Positions 23,262 through 36,140 of a DNA stretch of 64,000 bases are shown in pieces. Every line of letters starts with the position of its first letter. The stretch's first letter is position 1. The notes below the pieces were generated by a model that had not been told where the DNA came from, did not search any database, and saw only the letters and a list, made by a program, of their open reading frames with translations. The position numbers were made by a program, and so were the translations under genes. The DNA is from Alnus glutinosa (taxonomy: Eukaryota; Streptophyta; Magnoliopsida; Fagales; Betulaceae), in the NCBI RefSeq assembly GCF_958979055.1, contig NC_084886.1:50241654-50305653 (forward strand), read 5' to 3'.

Positions 23262-25047
23262 ATGAAAGCTCTGAGACGAAGTCACACTTCGTCGTCGTCG
23301 TCTTCGAATTCCAATTCGAAGTCGAATTCCAATTCCAATTCGAAGTCGAATTCCTCTCCTTCTTCGTCGTGGATTCATTCGCGTTCGGTTCCGTTCGTTG
23401 TTGCTTCTTCCTCACCGGCTTCTTGTTCATCCTCTGATCGGTGAGTCTCTCTCTCTCTAGATTCTTCTTTACTCTCTTTCTCCAAGTTTCGTTTTTAGCT
23501 CTCAGTTTCAGTGATTTCTTTGATTGAGCTCAGATTTCTGTAAAGTTCACTGTTTCGATTCAGATCTCGATCTCCGACAGCTCGAAATCGTGTTTTTAGT
23601 ACAAATCGTTCTGTTAGCGGTTTTTTGTTGTTATTTTTTAAGTTCAATTCCTCTTCTGAATCACTTAGTCCACTCCCATTTTGTTCTTGTTTAAGTTTAT
23701 GCTCTTTGATATCAATTTTGTAAGAATTTTTCGAATTCTTTTATTCATTAAAAAAAAATAACAATTTTTAGATTCTTTCTTCTTGGTTTGGAAAGTAGAT
23801 GAATCGGATTGTTGTCAAATGGATTCATTCATAATGTTGATGTCATTTTTCTGTATCGGCGCTATTTATTTATTTTGTTTTTGGAAAATGACTTGTACAT
23901 GGTTTGCAGCTGCACTTTGTGCGGCCAAATAGAAACACTGCAGTGGCTTATAAACTGCATTGAGATTTTGGGGGTTCTGAATCGAAAAGTCAAAAAAGTT
24001 TGGAATGAATGTGATCTGTATGAATTACAGGATTTCCTGCCTGGTTGCACCGTCTCTCATATGTTTCAAAGAAAAGATCCAACTGCGAAGCTGATTGCAT
24101 TACTTGGTTTTAATCTTTGATAGGCAAAATATTTATTAGATGAAATGTGCTGAGTAGCCAATTCCAAGTATTTGGGATTTGAGGCTTTTCTTAGTTAAAA
24201 ATTAAGGCACAGGGTGATGACTAATTGTATATACAGGATATATAATACGTTAGTGGATGTCTCATTGGAACTCCAATGAGTTTTTAAATTTTACCAAAAT
24301 AGTTGCCCTGGAGCTCAAAGTGGATATGTGAACATTTTTGTTTCATTTTGCCGTAACATGAGTGCTTTATTTGTGCAAGTTGGATTCTTGCACTTGGGAC
24401 TAGGATATTTAATGTGGCAGATTTTGCTCCCCAGTTTTCCTCGTATCTTCCCTAATAAACATCTTGAAACGATCTAATCTTGGTCATCTCATCATGATCA
24501 CTCATTACAATATGTTTTTCTCTGGAAAATCAAACTAAACATATTATGCTTTGAGAAGTTGACTCCTTTGTGCTCGCCTATTGCTTTCATTCATGTCATT
24601 TTGACACGTTATAGGTAGAACTATCCTTTTTAATTTTGTATGCGATTGTTCAATACTTTTGTTTTCCTATCAATGCTGCTTCTCTTTTGTTTCAATGATT
24701 AATCTTTGTCATTCTTTCATTTTCAGGGGTCGTCTCAAATCACCATGGTCACGCAGGAAAAGAAAACATGCCCTTTCGCCTCAGCAATGGAAAAGTTTGT
24801 TTTCACCAGATGGGAAGCTCCGTGATGGCGGAGTTAAGTTTTTGAAAAAAGTTCGCAGTGGAGTGAGTTACCATTCTTCTCATTTATCCTATATCTTTGT
24901 TCCACTCAACAATGTGAAGTTTGTAGTATCTAATGTTCCTGTGTTACTATATTGGATTATTTATCTAGCTAATTTCTCACGCAGGGTGTTGATCCATGTA
25001 TTAGGGCAGATGTTTGGCCTTTCCTCTTAGGAGTGTAAGTATGCCTA

Positions 25048-25113
<66 letters not shown>

Positions 25114-27971
25114 TTTTGTGTGTGTGTTTGTGTGGAGAAAAAAGTATTGTTTCTATTACTACTCTCCTGTATGGTGTGATGAAGCTTGTTATCTAATCTA
25201 ATTATTAAACATCACCAACTCTTATCTCTCGTAGTCTGAACTTTGATCTTTGGTCTTGGCAACACCTTGGGGAGAATTTGGATGGCCTTTTCCTCCTTTA
25301 GTCTGGATGATTATTGGACTAACTGATGCATAAGTTTTGACCTTCCATGTGCATGCTGCTGCTGGAATCCTTATGAATCTATGTGCTCTCATCTTTCTCA
25401 ATCACTATTTCCCCCCTTCATTTTTCTGTGCTATCCTTTATTCCCTTTTGTTTTTCCCTAAGTGGTGCCTGATTTAAAGCAATTGAGTTGGCAGCTACTT
25501 TGGAGACTAAAACACAAACTCCTTTTCATTTTCCTTTTTCTTTTTCTTTTTTCTTTCCCGGGTTTCCTTGTTTTTGAAGTTCTGTGTGGTTCCTTATCTT
25601 AAGTAATTGGGTTACTGAAGTTACCTTGGAGGCCAGGTACTTTAATTTGTGTTTAAATCCATCGTGGCTGTATGTTCAATCAGTTGAAGTCCAGTTCTTG
25701 TTTTTTGGATACTCAACCTATGTTTATGATTGAAAGTGTCTGCCATCAATAAAGTAACAATTTTAAAATTTCAAAATGTTCTTCTAATATTGATGCTGGA
25801 CAAAATAATAATTTTTGGTCTTTTTTTTTTTTTTTATACTTTAAGCTGATGTGTATCGTTAGGATTAGGTTTAGTTAAGGTAGGATTCAAATAGGATTGA
25901 AGGATAAGATTTGTTTTAATGAAATTCGATTACTTATGAAAAAAGGATTAGATTTAATTAAGGGGTATGATTTAATGATACTTGGTAGGGTTCAATCCCC
26001 TTAGAATTAGAGATTATGTCAGCTTTGTAAGACTGCTTGACTTCATATTATCGAAGAAATTTAGTCTTTGGCTTAAAGGTTCTCTTAAGAATGTAAGGTT
26101 TGCTTGATTAAACACTCGAGAAGAGTTTTTATTTTATTCCCTTTGAAAGCCTTAGGATTCGAAGGACAATTAAAGTAAATCTGCTATTGACTGCATCAAT
26201 TGGTATCAATGAGCCATACTGCTTCAAAAATGATTTGATTTCTATTAGTTAAAAGTTCAATAACTTGTCAAATTTTTCAAACTTCTGTCAATTCCTTTCC
26301 TAACTACAGTTACGAGTTTCCGAAATTATTGGCGCAAGAATTCATTTCCTTGAACATTTTGTTTCTTCCACTATAGCATGTGTCAGTTTCCATCATTGAC
26401 TGTCTTGTCCCTCTTTAGATGTGTTGCGCCGATTCACCATTGTCTAAATTTGTGTTGCCTTCGTATCTAAATGGTGCATGTATATGTTGACTGAAATCCT
26501 CTATTTCAACAGCTATGATTTGAACAGCTCAAAAGAAGAAAGAGATAGTATAAGAACTCAGAAAAGGTACGGACACCAAATTCGTTTTAGAAGTTTGATT
26601 TATTATTTGCAATTACTATATTGTGACATGGATTTGCGTGGGTTTTTTACTGCCTGATGATTTTTATTTTCTTCTCCTTAGACATCTAACCTTCAAAGTG
26701 ATTCTGTGACAATCTTTGGATGCAGAAAGGAATATGAGAAACTTCGCAGACAATGCCGACGACTTCTAAAACATAGTAAAGAGGGCTTTAATTTGAATGA
26801 AATTGGTAGAATCAGCTGTGATGGGTACAGTGGGACTCTCACTCAAGATTCAGATTCTCCTAGCTCTGAAGATGTGGTTAGCACCAGGGAGTCCCTTTCT
26901 AGTGAGGAAAGGAGCCCACATATTGAATACTCTGACAAACACTCTAGTGCACTGTTGGAAGGAGATGAGAGTGTAAGGCAAATCACAATTGCTGATGGCT
27001 CTACACTAGACACTGACTCATCAGACTCGGACTCCTCTGAAGAACCTGAAGTGAGTCAGTCTTTCCCTTCAGTGGAAGGAACAGAAGAGAATGATCCTGA
27101 CATGACTTGCAAGGAGGATTCTTCTCCCTCAAGGACAGAGGTCTCGTCAAAACTCCGCAATAATGAAGATTTTGCCTCATGGCAGCGGATCATCCGCCTT
27201 GATGCTGTACGTGCCAATTCAGAATGGATACCATGGTCCCCATCTCAAGCTGCAGTCTCTGAGGGTAGGGCACGCCGTTCAGCAGAGGCTGTGGGGCTGA
27301 AGGATTATGATCACCTAGAGCCGAGCAGGATTTTCCATGCTGCCCGACTGGTTGCTAATCTTGAAGCATATGCTCTATATGACCCTGAAATAGGCTACTG
27401 CCAGGGCATGAGTGATCTTCTTTCTCCAATACTTGCAGTGATGTCGGAGGATCATGAGGCATTCTGGTGTTTTGTGGGTTTCATGAGGAAGGCTCGGCAT
27501 AATTTTAGGCTTGATGAGGTGGGAATCCGAAGGCAACTTAACCTTGTATCAAAGATTATCAAGTGCAAGGACTCTCATCTTTACAGGCACTTGGAGGAGC
27601 TCCAGGCTGAGGATTGCTTTTTTGTTTATAGGATGGTGGTGGTACTATTTAGGAGGGAATTAACATTTGAACAGACCATTTGCCTCTGGGAGGTAATGTG
27701 GGCAGATCAGGCGGCTATCCGGGCTGGAATTGCTAAGTCTGCTTGGGGCAGGATAAGGCAGCGAGCCCCACCGACAGATGAGCTATTGCTTTATGCAATT
27801 GCAGCTTCTGTATTGCAAAGGAGGAAGTTGATTATTGAGAAGTATAGCAGCATGGATGAGATTATAAGGGAGTGCAATAGCATGGCGGGGCATCTTGATG
27901 TGTGGAAGCTCCTTGATGATGCGCACGACTTGGTGGTGAACCTCCATGACAAGATTGAGACATCCTTCTGA
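23262..27971 (+). CDS. TBC-domain Rab GTPase-activating protein, copy 2
   Basis: Exons 23262-23440, 24727-24862, 24985-25034, 26513-26566 and 26726-27971 join in frame to 554 residues, with the same phases as copy 1. The seven extra residues come from an expansion of the Ser/Asn/Lys coding repeat in exon 1 (AATTCCAATTCCAATTCGAAG type). Catalytic R302 in IIRLDAVR and Q366 in YCQGMSD are kept, as is the WSRRKRKHALSP basic patch. About 14 replacements separate the two exon 5 products, most of them in the acidic linker and not in the TBC core; one, Ile to Asn in RLVANLEAYAL, lies in the core. Both copies look able to function. Confidence 0.92.
25049..25110. repeat. (CT)n microsatellite after RabGAP exon 3 donor
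   Basis: About 62 bases of CT repeats starting 14 bases past the exon 3 donor of copy 2. Copy 1 has only a few CT units there, so the tract expanded after duplication. A CU-rich tract so close to a donor could affect splicing; inference. Confidence 0.85.
25694..25968. other. Copy 2-specific 275-bp intron segment
   Basis: Copy 1 passes directly from GTTGAAGTCCAG to TATGATTTAATGATGC, while copy 2 has an extra AT-rich segment containing GGATTAGGTTTAGTTAAGG-like words several times. Insertion in copy 2 or deletion in copy 1; ends undefined. Confidence 0.65.
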
Positions 27972-28174
27972 TGGCTGGCTGCCCAATTTTTCAACTTATT
28001 TATTTGGCTTCGATTCTCTCTAGAATCAGCAAGTATTTTTAGGCTCTGATTGAAACAAGCACCCGAGGATCCCAAGTGAGGGAAAGTTATATTGCTCACT
28101 TTCTAGGCTCCGTTAAGTGATGGTGGCAAACATTTAATAGATTTATTACGTTGTATGCACCCCATTTTCTCAGT

Positions 28175-29967
28175 CTCCTAAGGATAGATATCATCATGGC
28201 AGGAAGGCGGGATATTAAGAATTTGATAATGTGATCCCCATAATTGTATTATTATTATTTTTTATCTATCGTAACTTGCTTGAAAGGTTGGCCTGGGGCC
28301 TGTGTTGCAGCTAGTCTCGCGGGTGAAATGATGCGAGTCTGCTTGTAAAACGTTTTAAATTTCTTTTTGATAGTCTCTGCTTTCCTGCCTTCTTAATGGA
28401 AACCAAACTTGGACTTAGAATCTTGGGAGTGTTTTTGGCCGGAGGGGAGTGATGGGTTGCGAAGAAAAATCTTCGTTAGTTTACGGAGCCAGAAAGATAT
28501 CTTTAATTCTTCGTAGCAGTTGAAGGGCATTGAATTGCAGCAAAGAGGATGGGATTCAGAGCTTTTGCTCGGCGGCAGGTAGGAGTGTGCACAAAGCCAA
28601 TCTGGAATTCGCCAAATATCTTTGAATAAAAAAAGTCAAATGGCTTTCCAAAGCATCACCAACTCCCTCGTGGTCAAGATTGCTGAGGCCTGCATAGAAA
28701 TTTTGTTCTGGATACTGCAAGTGGTGTCCTTATTTCTTGCCTTGTGGTGCACATGTGGAGCCAGAAGCCATGGAAGTTTGGTGGGCGGAAAAGTCTGCAT
28801 TAGCAGCCAGCCAGGAAAGTAGTCCTGCCGCTGTAAAGAGCCTCCTGTTTTCTTCTATTTTTAAAGAGTCGCGTTCAGTGTCATTTTCTTTACACATTTT
28901 CTCTTGCAGATTTACCATTGAAAATCTTGGAACCTACATGTGGTTCCATACATTTAATGGTAGATTTGTACATCTCTTATATGGAGATGAACAAAAAATG
29001 TGTTAGAGAATAAAGCTAAAGATTTCTCATTTTTAAATGGGAGGATGCTACATGTACAAAATAAGATCAACGAGGGCAAACTTCTTCCTCCCTATGTCTA
29101 AAGGCTAAAATGGTTTCTCAGGAAAATTGAGGAAAGGAAATAACCTGTTGATTTGTTTTAAAGAAATTCCTAAATAATAATAAAAAATAAAAATAAAAAA
29201 TAAAAAAAATCAGTTTCTCTCCTAAATCAAAGTCCGCTTCAACTTTTCCTAGGTCTCATATCTGTGCTTTTCTTCTTCATCTTCTCTCACTTTTTCTCCT
29301 AACCACCATCACGTGGGCAGTGGTTTGTCGTAGATTTGAAAAATACTTTCTGAGCGTGTAGTTGGTTAATTGCTTTGAGTACTTCGAAAATCTAGACCTA
29401 GAATTGCCAAAATTCTGAACAAACAACCAACTAGTTGAGCTTGTCAAAATCGTGCAACATTTTTCTTCATTTTCACTCATTTTCTGGAAAGCCAAGCACT
29501 CCTTAATTGTGATAAATGAAAGTAAAGAGTAGCATTTCTCTCTCCTAGAATAGAACACGAGTAATGCTACCGTTGCTACTATTCACACTTGGTTGTGACA
29601 GTCATTTTTTCACTAAGTAGTTATCCTTAAAGCCACTTAAAATACTCGCTTTGCAGAACAGAGACAAAAAGTAGTATGAAATGACATTCAATTGCAGCCA
29701 CCGAGAAAACTAAAGAATTGCCGGAGACTGAAAAACAGCCACTGCTCTTGCCCATCATCCAAGAAGATCAACATGGTTCAGACATCACTAACATTAACTG
29801 TGACGGAAAGTCTCTGAAACTAGTTCATTGAATTACTGTTCAACGCTGACACAAACACAAATCACAGACAAACTAAAACACGAGAAGTAACTGTCTCTTT
29901 CAATTGCTCAAAAAGTGGACAATGACTCGCCCTTCAGATGGGTACATTGTAAACGGTAATGGACTAA
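28175..29967. other. Intergenic between RabGAP copy 2 and cytochrome b5
   Basis: Holds the RabGAP 3' flank and then unrecognised sequence. An ORF from ATG 28640 to 28822 has a hydrophobic stretch (IEILFWILQVVSLFLALW) but no known domain, and a second frame over it is also open, so I do not call it a gene. An AATAA/AAATA-rich run is at 29175-29210. Confidence 0.4.
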
Positions 29968-32067
29968 CTACTCTTTCTTGGTGAAGTGTCGGACAGCAAA
30001 GGCTAAACCCAAGATCAATAAGGGAACGAGAAACTGCAAAATCTTAATCACAAACTCTGGGGTCTTATCAGGATTGTAAGGAGCTTGAGGGGGTGGAATA
30101 TAGTTCCTTTTTGCCGGAACAGTGGATGAATCAATCTCACCAATGCAGTATTTTCCCATCATTTCTCTAGCAGAATCGCTGTGTCCCACATCTTCAAAAT
30201 CATTTGTTGCATCCTTCCCTGCAACATCTCAGACAAAAATTATCCTTTATATGGTGTTCATTGAGGATCATATCATATTCATTATCTTCCATGAGAAAGT
30301 AACACAATAGCCTTACCTGTTGCAGATAGAAGGACTTCATCACCTCCAGGATGATCATCCATGAATGGGGTTACATCATACACCTAAAATGGAAGTTTAA
30401 CACTTGTTTCAATAGGATAAACAACACAATTCACAATACAATAAAGAAATAGAATATATATATATATATATATGCTTTCATTATAGCCCAATTTCGTTGT
30501 CAGCAGATTTTCCTTTGAGGCTGTCCCAACCCGGCTTTAGATGGAGCCATTGTGCACAGATGGCATATAATATGTAGAGAAATGCTATTTATACTTAAAT
30601 TTTTACAAAAAGAGGCTTACTAACTGATGTAGAGCTTATTTATTGGAGATGATCAAAACAATTAATAAAAAGAGATGCTACGGATACCAATGAATAAGCT
30701 CCACATCATCTTAGTACCCATCTCTTAGTAAAAAATTTAGTACCTCAAGTATTTCTCTAATATATATATGTAAAATGCTTTTTCAAAACAATATAGCAGA
30801 GGCTTGCCTCATTATAAAAGAATGTAATAGTACTTAAACAAGGGGAAAAGCCCACAATACCATCTTTGTATAAACAGGGCACCTAATCATGAACTTTATA
30901 AGATGAAAGGACAATGCTTATACTATTGAGCTTGGGTAGAATAAACAGGTAGATGGACTCCATAACCATCTTTTTAATGAACATGCCTCGCAAGGGATGC
31001 TCTTTGATGATCAGTGCTACATCCCACGAAACAAAAACGAATCATGCACATGAGGCTTGATTTTCCTCCTTTCGGTCACTAACCGGCATGTGCACTAGCG
31101 ATTGACCAAGTCTCAGGAATATGGCAGTAGATCAAGAGCGGACTTGATAGCAGTTGATCATGTGTGGATCAAGTTAAAGCTTTCAACCACGGATTACAGG
31201 TAAGTTTTTTGTTAATTATCTATAAGGCAGAGTTAAACCAACTCGTTCATATAAGGCAGCACCCAGAAAAAATAAAAAATAAAAAAGATGATGAACAAGG
31301 AATAGCAAAAGGTAGCCCTTGGCCATGAAGAGTTGGAAAATCGTAAAATCTGCATTGCTATTGAGCATAACTGAGCTAGATATGGCGTAGGTCAGTTAAT
31401 AAGAATTCTACTGCAATTATAAGGGTCCTCAAAAACACAACGAATTGCAAGGGAATTCATGGTCGCTGGACTTGGCAAAGAGAGGCCGTTCAGATTTCTC
31501 CCAGATATGCAAAGGACCAAAAGCACCAAAATTCAGGCAAGGAGAAATAAAACACAGTGAAGTAAAAGGGTAAACATCTGTTATAAAGAAAATCCTACAC
31601 AACAGTGCTTTTAAGATTTTACTAATTGTCAATTTCATTCATTTTCCAACATTTTTCCCATAAACCAATCAGTTTAAACTTTAAAATGACCAAAAGAAAA
31701 AGATCCATTCTCTTCATAAGTAGTCATAACATACGATATTTCCTATAACAGATGACCAAATAAAACAATACACTATATACAATCAAACCTAACACAACTG
31801 CTTGTACAGTTTTTATTTTATGTCTTCCATCTACCAAAAGCACTAAGAATTCTGCTTTCTTTCAATTTACTCATTTTCCTCGACAACCAAACAGATAGCT
31901 ACTAAATCAATCCAGAAAATAGATATTTTATATCAAGGGAGAAAAATAAAAATAAAAATTTAGACGGAGAAAGATCTGACCTTTCCAGAAATAATAAGCC
32001 AGCAATCTTTGGTCTTGTTGTGCTTGGACACTTCTTCATAAAGGTGAACCTTCGGATCTGAAGCCAT
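29968..32067 (-). CDS. Cytochrome b5, tail-anchored (CB5-E type)
   Basis: Electron carrier of the ER membrane that supplies fatty-acid desaturases and other oxidases. Minus-strand exons 32067-31981, 30383-30317 and 30218-29968 join in frame to 134 residues, the normal length. The haem-binding domain has HPGGDE (axial His40) and GHSDSA (axial His64). A Pro-rich hinge (residues 87-100) precedes the C-terminal membrane helix (108-127) and the tail RHFTKKE, the usual layout for ER tail-anchored insertion. It is very similar to Arabidopsis At5g53560. Intron 1 (about 1.6 kb) contains a MITE. The start is fixed by MASDPKVHLYEEVSKH, which matches family starts. Confidence 0.95.
30576..30763. mobile_element. 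MITE in cytochrome b5 intron 1
   Basis: The left arm (GAGAAATGCTATTTATACTTAAATTTTTAC, then GATGTAGAGCTTATTTATTGG in part) is matched by inverted words on the right (CCAATGAATAAGCTCCACATC, AAAAAATTTAGTACCTCAAG, TTTCTCTA). Arms are about 75 bases and imperfect. The flanks are TA-rich, so the target duplication could not be set. Confidence 0.7.
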
Positions 32068-32632
32068 TTTTCACTGATAACAGCAACAAAAACCCATAAC
32101 TGGTTACAAACCAAAGCCATATAATTTACACGTGGGAAGGATCTAAAGAAACCGATAGAAGAGCTACTCCCAATCGCAAAAACACCCAACAAATAAATTA
32201 CACAAAAACCATCAAATTTCACGAAAAAAAGCTTGAAAATTTATCTATAAAAGTCAGAGAAAGGATCAGAAAAGAGATTCTGAATTGAGATCACAGAAGG
32301 CACAGCATCTACCGACCAGAGAAGAGGCTCTGAGAGATCAAGGCGGTAACAGTCTCTCCCTTGTTATTGTCAAAGCCTGTCGAGCTGACAGAATGGACGA
32401 TGGGGACCATGAATTTATAGTCCAGGATCTTGACGATGCCAAAATGCCCTTCACGTTTGATTCAATTACAGAAGAGATAGGGTAGGTAGAGAACTGAAGG
32501 GCAATTGCGTCTCACACAGTACGTGCAAACGCAGCCTTTCACTTGTTAGTATAAATTTGACTACACGAGTTGATCATCATATCATGTATAGACTGATGTC
32601 CTTCATGATGTACTTTTTAACGGTTGTTGTGG

Positions 32633-32708
<76 letters not shown>

Positions 32709-33119
32709 GAAAAGGTAAAAACAACAACAAGCGGCACAATTTTCGTATAAATTTTGTATAATATTAATATATTTTTTTTTAAGATCAATCATTATATATT
32801 TAAGACTCACATGTAAGAAGACAGATCTAATAGTTAATCATAAAAAAAAAAATTGTTAGAGTCGTATGAAAGTTGTACAACAATAATTTCTCTAACATTT
32901 TACATTGGTGAATCCTTGCAGCTATTAGAAAACTTTCAATGGTTTATGCATTTTTATATGCAAAATGGTTAAACAAAATATATTTTATTAATTTTAATTA
33001 ATGAATTTCAAAATATACCATACATCCGATTATTTATTATTTTATTATATTATTTAAATACTTTTTTTTTAATTTTTTCTTTATCCTTTTAATTTTATTT
33101 TAATTCTAAGACATTTTTC
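32068..33119. other. Cytochrome b5 promoter side and AT-rich DNA
   Basis: The first 400 bases are less AT-rich and hold the 5' UTR and probable promoter of the minus-strand cytochrome b5 gene. A T run then A run and (TA)n fill 32632-32703. The rest is AT-rich with nothing recognised. Confidence 0.5.
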
Positions 33120-33124
33120 CAACA

Positions 33125-35055
33125 TAAATCTTTTTTTTCTTTTTTGGAAAAATACATTTTATCCTAATGTTTCACAGCATTTCAATCTTGCCTTCAAAAT
33201 GAAAAAATTTGCAATAGACCTAACAAAGTTTTTAAATTTTGCAATGGGTGTGATTTTTACCGTCTTCTTCACCAAATTGCCCTCGTGTAATTGAAAAATT
33301 CTCATGAGAAAACCGTATGGGATTTTGGTGAGGAAAATGCTTGAAGGGCCTGAATTCTTAGTGGGTTTCTTTCTTTCCACTTTCTGACAATGGAAAGATT
33401 TAGTGAAAACGATGGATTTTGGTTTGGAAAATTAGACAAAGCAGTGACTCTGGTTGAACATTGAGGAACATATATGGGAAGATAAGAATCTGAAACCCAA
33501 AAAAAAAGCTTCTGTTACAACAGAAACCCGATCGAGTTAGCAAATAAACTTACGGGAGTTCTTGGAAAGAGTGATCATGAGCTCATGGACTTCAATAATG
33601 GAGAGAGAGGGAGAGAAAGCGTGTGCGTTTTTGATTCTTCTGTCTTTTAGCTTAATTTATAAGAGAGCTGTTGTTCAATAGTTGGGTGTGAATAGGAGTG
33701 ATTAGTGTTGGGAATAAAATTAACCCTAGAGACACGTGGATTCAGAAATATCTCGAAGTTACGTCTCGGACATTTGTTACTACTCTTTTAGAAGTTACTT
33801 CTCGGACGTTCGTTACAACCCATCTCGGAGTTAAGTCTCGGACACTCGTTTCGACCCAGCAAAGAAAAGATCGTCTAGGTATAAAGACGTCTCGGTCTTA
33901 ACATTCTAGGTTACGGTATATAAAATATCCCGAAATCTCCTAGTCTGATCGGAGCGAACATATCTTGGATATTTGCGTATCGAAGTAATAACGTCTCGGG
34001 GTGATATCGAATCGGTGTGATATCAAGTCGGTGCGACAACGTCTCGGAGTAACAACATTTCGGCCTTACACAACCCTGTTATGGTACGGCGATATCTCGA
34101 GATCTCCAAGTCGGAGCGAACATATCTCGGGTATCATCACCTCGGAGGTTAGCTGAAGTATGCCGCAGTCGTCTTAGAATGCGATAAGGATAGAATCCCA
34201 GAAGATCAGGGATAAACTACAATTCCATAATTAATGGAATAAGGTAGTTATTGATACGGAATTAAGTTTAAAGAGGTACAAACGCAATCAATTTCGGACT
34301 CTACAATCTCATTCGAATTCTCTGAAGATAAGGTTAAAACCAAGCTAGGACTTAAACTCCTAATCCAACTAGGCGTCAAGGATTCTGGTAAGACCACAAG
34401 TCTGGTAAGACCGCAAGTCCGGCCTATAAATAAGACCGTCGCACCAGGTATGAGACTACGAATTCTCTGAGCTCTTGAGATTGAAAACACTCTTCAGAAA
34501 ATTGATTTGAATTGACTTAGGCATCAGAGTGGGCATAGTCAACACCCCGACGAGTCTTTGTTCTTTTTGCAGGATCGAAGTTGTAGATCAGGATCAGGAT
34601 CAGCAGCGAATCACCAGGCGACACGTCACCATACCGGAAACTGTACCAACAATTAGGATTTCAGGTTTCAACTAACAAATGTAGAATCCTATTTACAGAT
34701 CGAGACAGCCACAAGATTTCATGCGCTTTCGAAACGCACGAGAGCGTTGTCCCTTCAAACGATTAGAAAAGGAACATCTCTATCTAACAACGGAGTGTAA
34801 TTTTTCAGATTCAAGTCTCCATCACACGAATTCGTTAATGGACATGAGGGCAATTTGGTGAAGAAAACAACGAAAATCGTACGTGCCACAATTTCCATCC
34901 AGAAATACGGAATCCTATAACAAATAGGCTACATTACAAAATTAGAAAATTTTGTTGGGGTTCATTGCAAATTTTTTTTACTTTGAAAGCAAGATTGAAA
35001 AATTTGTGAAACATTGAAGGGTAAAGTATATTTTTTCCTTTTTTTTTTTTTTTAT
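33125..35055. mobile_element. Long-TIR DNA element split by a solo LTR
   Basis: Arms at about 33125-33300 and 34835-35055 are inverted repeats of each other. Shared words are AATGTTTCACA, TTTCAATCTTGC, AAAATTTGCAAT and TCTTCACCAAATTGCCCTC on the left strand, with inverted partners on the right. Without the LTR inside it, the element is nearly 1 kb. It has no transposase and the ends lie in T/A runs, so the target duplication cannot be seen. Long terminal arms of this kind fit a Mutator-like or foldback element. Confidence 0.7.
33706..34651. mobile_element. Solo LTR of an LTR retrotransposon
   Basis: A 946-base segment starting TGTTGG and ending CCAACA, flanked by the 5-base direct repeat ATTAG (33701-33705 and 34652-34656). 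A TATA box, CCTATAAATAAG, lies near 34423, which sets the promoter in plus orientation. The first third is built from repeats of CTCGGACATTCGTTAC-like units. No internal region is present, so the element was reduced to one LTR, presumably by recombination between its two LTRs. The perfect target duplication suggests a moderate age. Superfamily (Copia or Gypsy) cannot be decided. Confidence 0.92.
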
Positions 35056-35972
35056 ATATATATAATTATTTACTATAAAGTCAACAAATTTTTTGTTCTC
35101 ATCTGAGGTGGTTCGCGTGAGTATAACTTTAAAATGGCAAACATATATTTTGTCATATGGATATACTTTGGAATACAATTTCCTATATTCGGAGATATAT
35201 TATAATATTGTCATGGCGTAAATGAGTTTTGATGAAAAAGAATGGGGTGAGAGACAGAGTGAAAGAAAGATAAACAAATAAAAAAAGAGATGCACGTGCA
35301 AGGATGGAGCCATAAAGTATTTTGGGCAAAGGCCAAGCTATCAAGACATAAATTACAAAATATATTAAAATAGTGGTAGGGGTCAAAGCATGAATAAAAA
35401 TATATAAAGATTGAAGATGTCACCAACATTGGCATTTGAACTTTGTGTATTTTTTCTTTTGAAAAAAATCAAGTATTGTATTTGGCTTTCTTATCATTTA
35501 CAAATAAATTTACATGGTTATGTTGGAGTCTTTAGAAAAGTAAGAAAAAATATTTGTAAGTTAGCAATTAACGAACTCAAATAAAGAACAATAGAATATA
35601 ATAGTTTTCACATGTCAAAATTTTCAATTAATTGTTTAGACGTATAAATTATAATAACAAATATTCTTAATATTTAATAACCATAATATCCTAATTACAA
35701 TACCGATTATATTAGGAATTGAGCTTAGAAAATTAACCTAAAAAAATACAAATTACATTGAGTGATTTTGTACCATTTCTGTGTTGCAAATTAATTACTG
35801 CTCTGTATCATAAAAAATAGATTTAATCAACAATTTTCAAAAGTTTATTTCTATACCGTACATAAAACAATTAACAAGTAAAAAGAAAACCGTCCTATCA
35901 AGTATAAAAATAAAAAAAACAAAAAATAAAAAAAGGAAAAAGAAAAAAAAAAAAGTACTTTGTAACCCTTCA

Positions 35973-36140
35973 AGGACAAACCTATCACTAAATAAATCAC
36001 AAAAATCACTTTCTAAAAAAAGAAGAAAAAAAAAGAAAAAAAAAAGGACAAACCTATCACTAAACAAATCACAAAAGACACTTTCTACGGGGAAAAAAAA
36101 AAAAGAAAAGAAAAAAAAGGACAAACGTCACACCTCACAA
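35973..36140. repeat. Three-copy tandem repeat, period about 73
   Basis: The unit GGACAAACCTATCACTAA then CAAATCACAAAAA and CACTTTCTA, followed by A/G-rich filler, starts at 35974, 36046 and 36119. The third copy is partial. Confidence 0.8.

Larger units (their letters stand above)
17711..28174. repeat. Direct duplication, unit 2 (RabGAP-containing)
   Basis: Second copy of the segment at 9785-17590. It is about 2.7 kb longer, mainly because of a block at 19611-22215 (LINE plus other repeats), a 400-base block at 22385-22790 and a 275-base block in an intron. The gene and the upstream micro-ORF are both kept open. Confidence 0.9.

Noticed and set aside
28640-29006. Overlapping ORFs with a hydrophobic stretch between RabGAP copy 2 and cytochrome b5
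   Set aside because: Two different frames are open over the same bases and neither shows a known domain or a convincing exon structure.
32285-32485. 66-codon plus-strand ORF upstream of cytochrome b5
   Set aside because: Lies in the promoter/5' UTR side of the minus-strand gene and has no domain.
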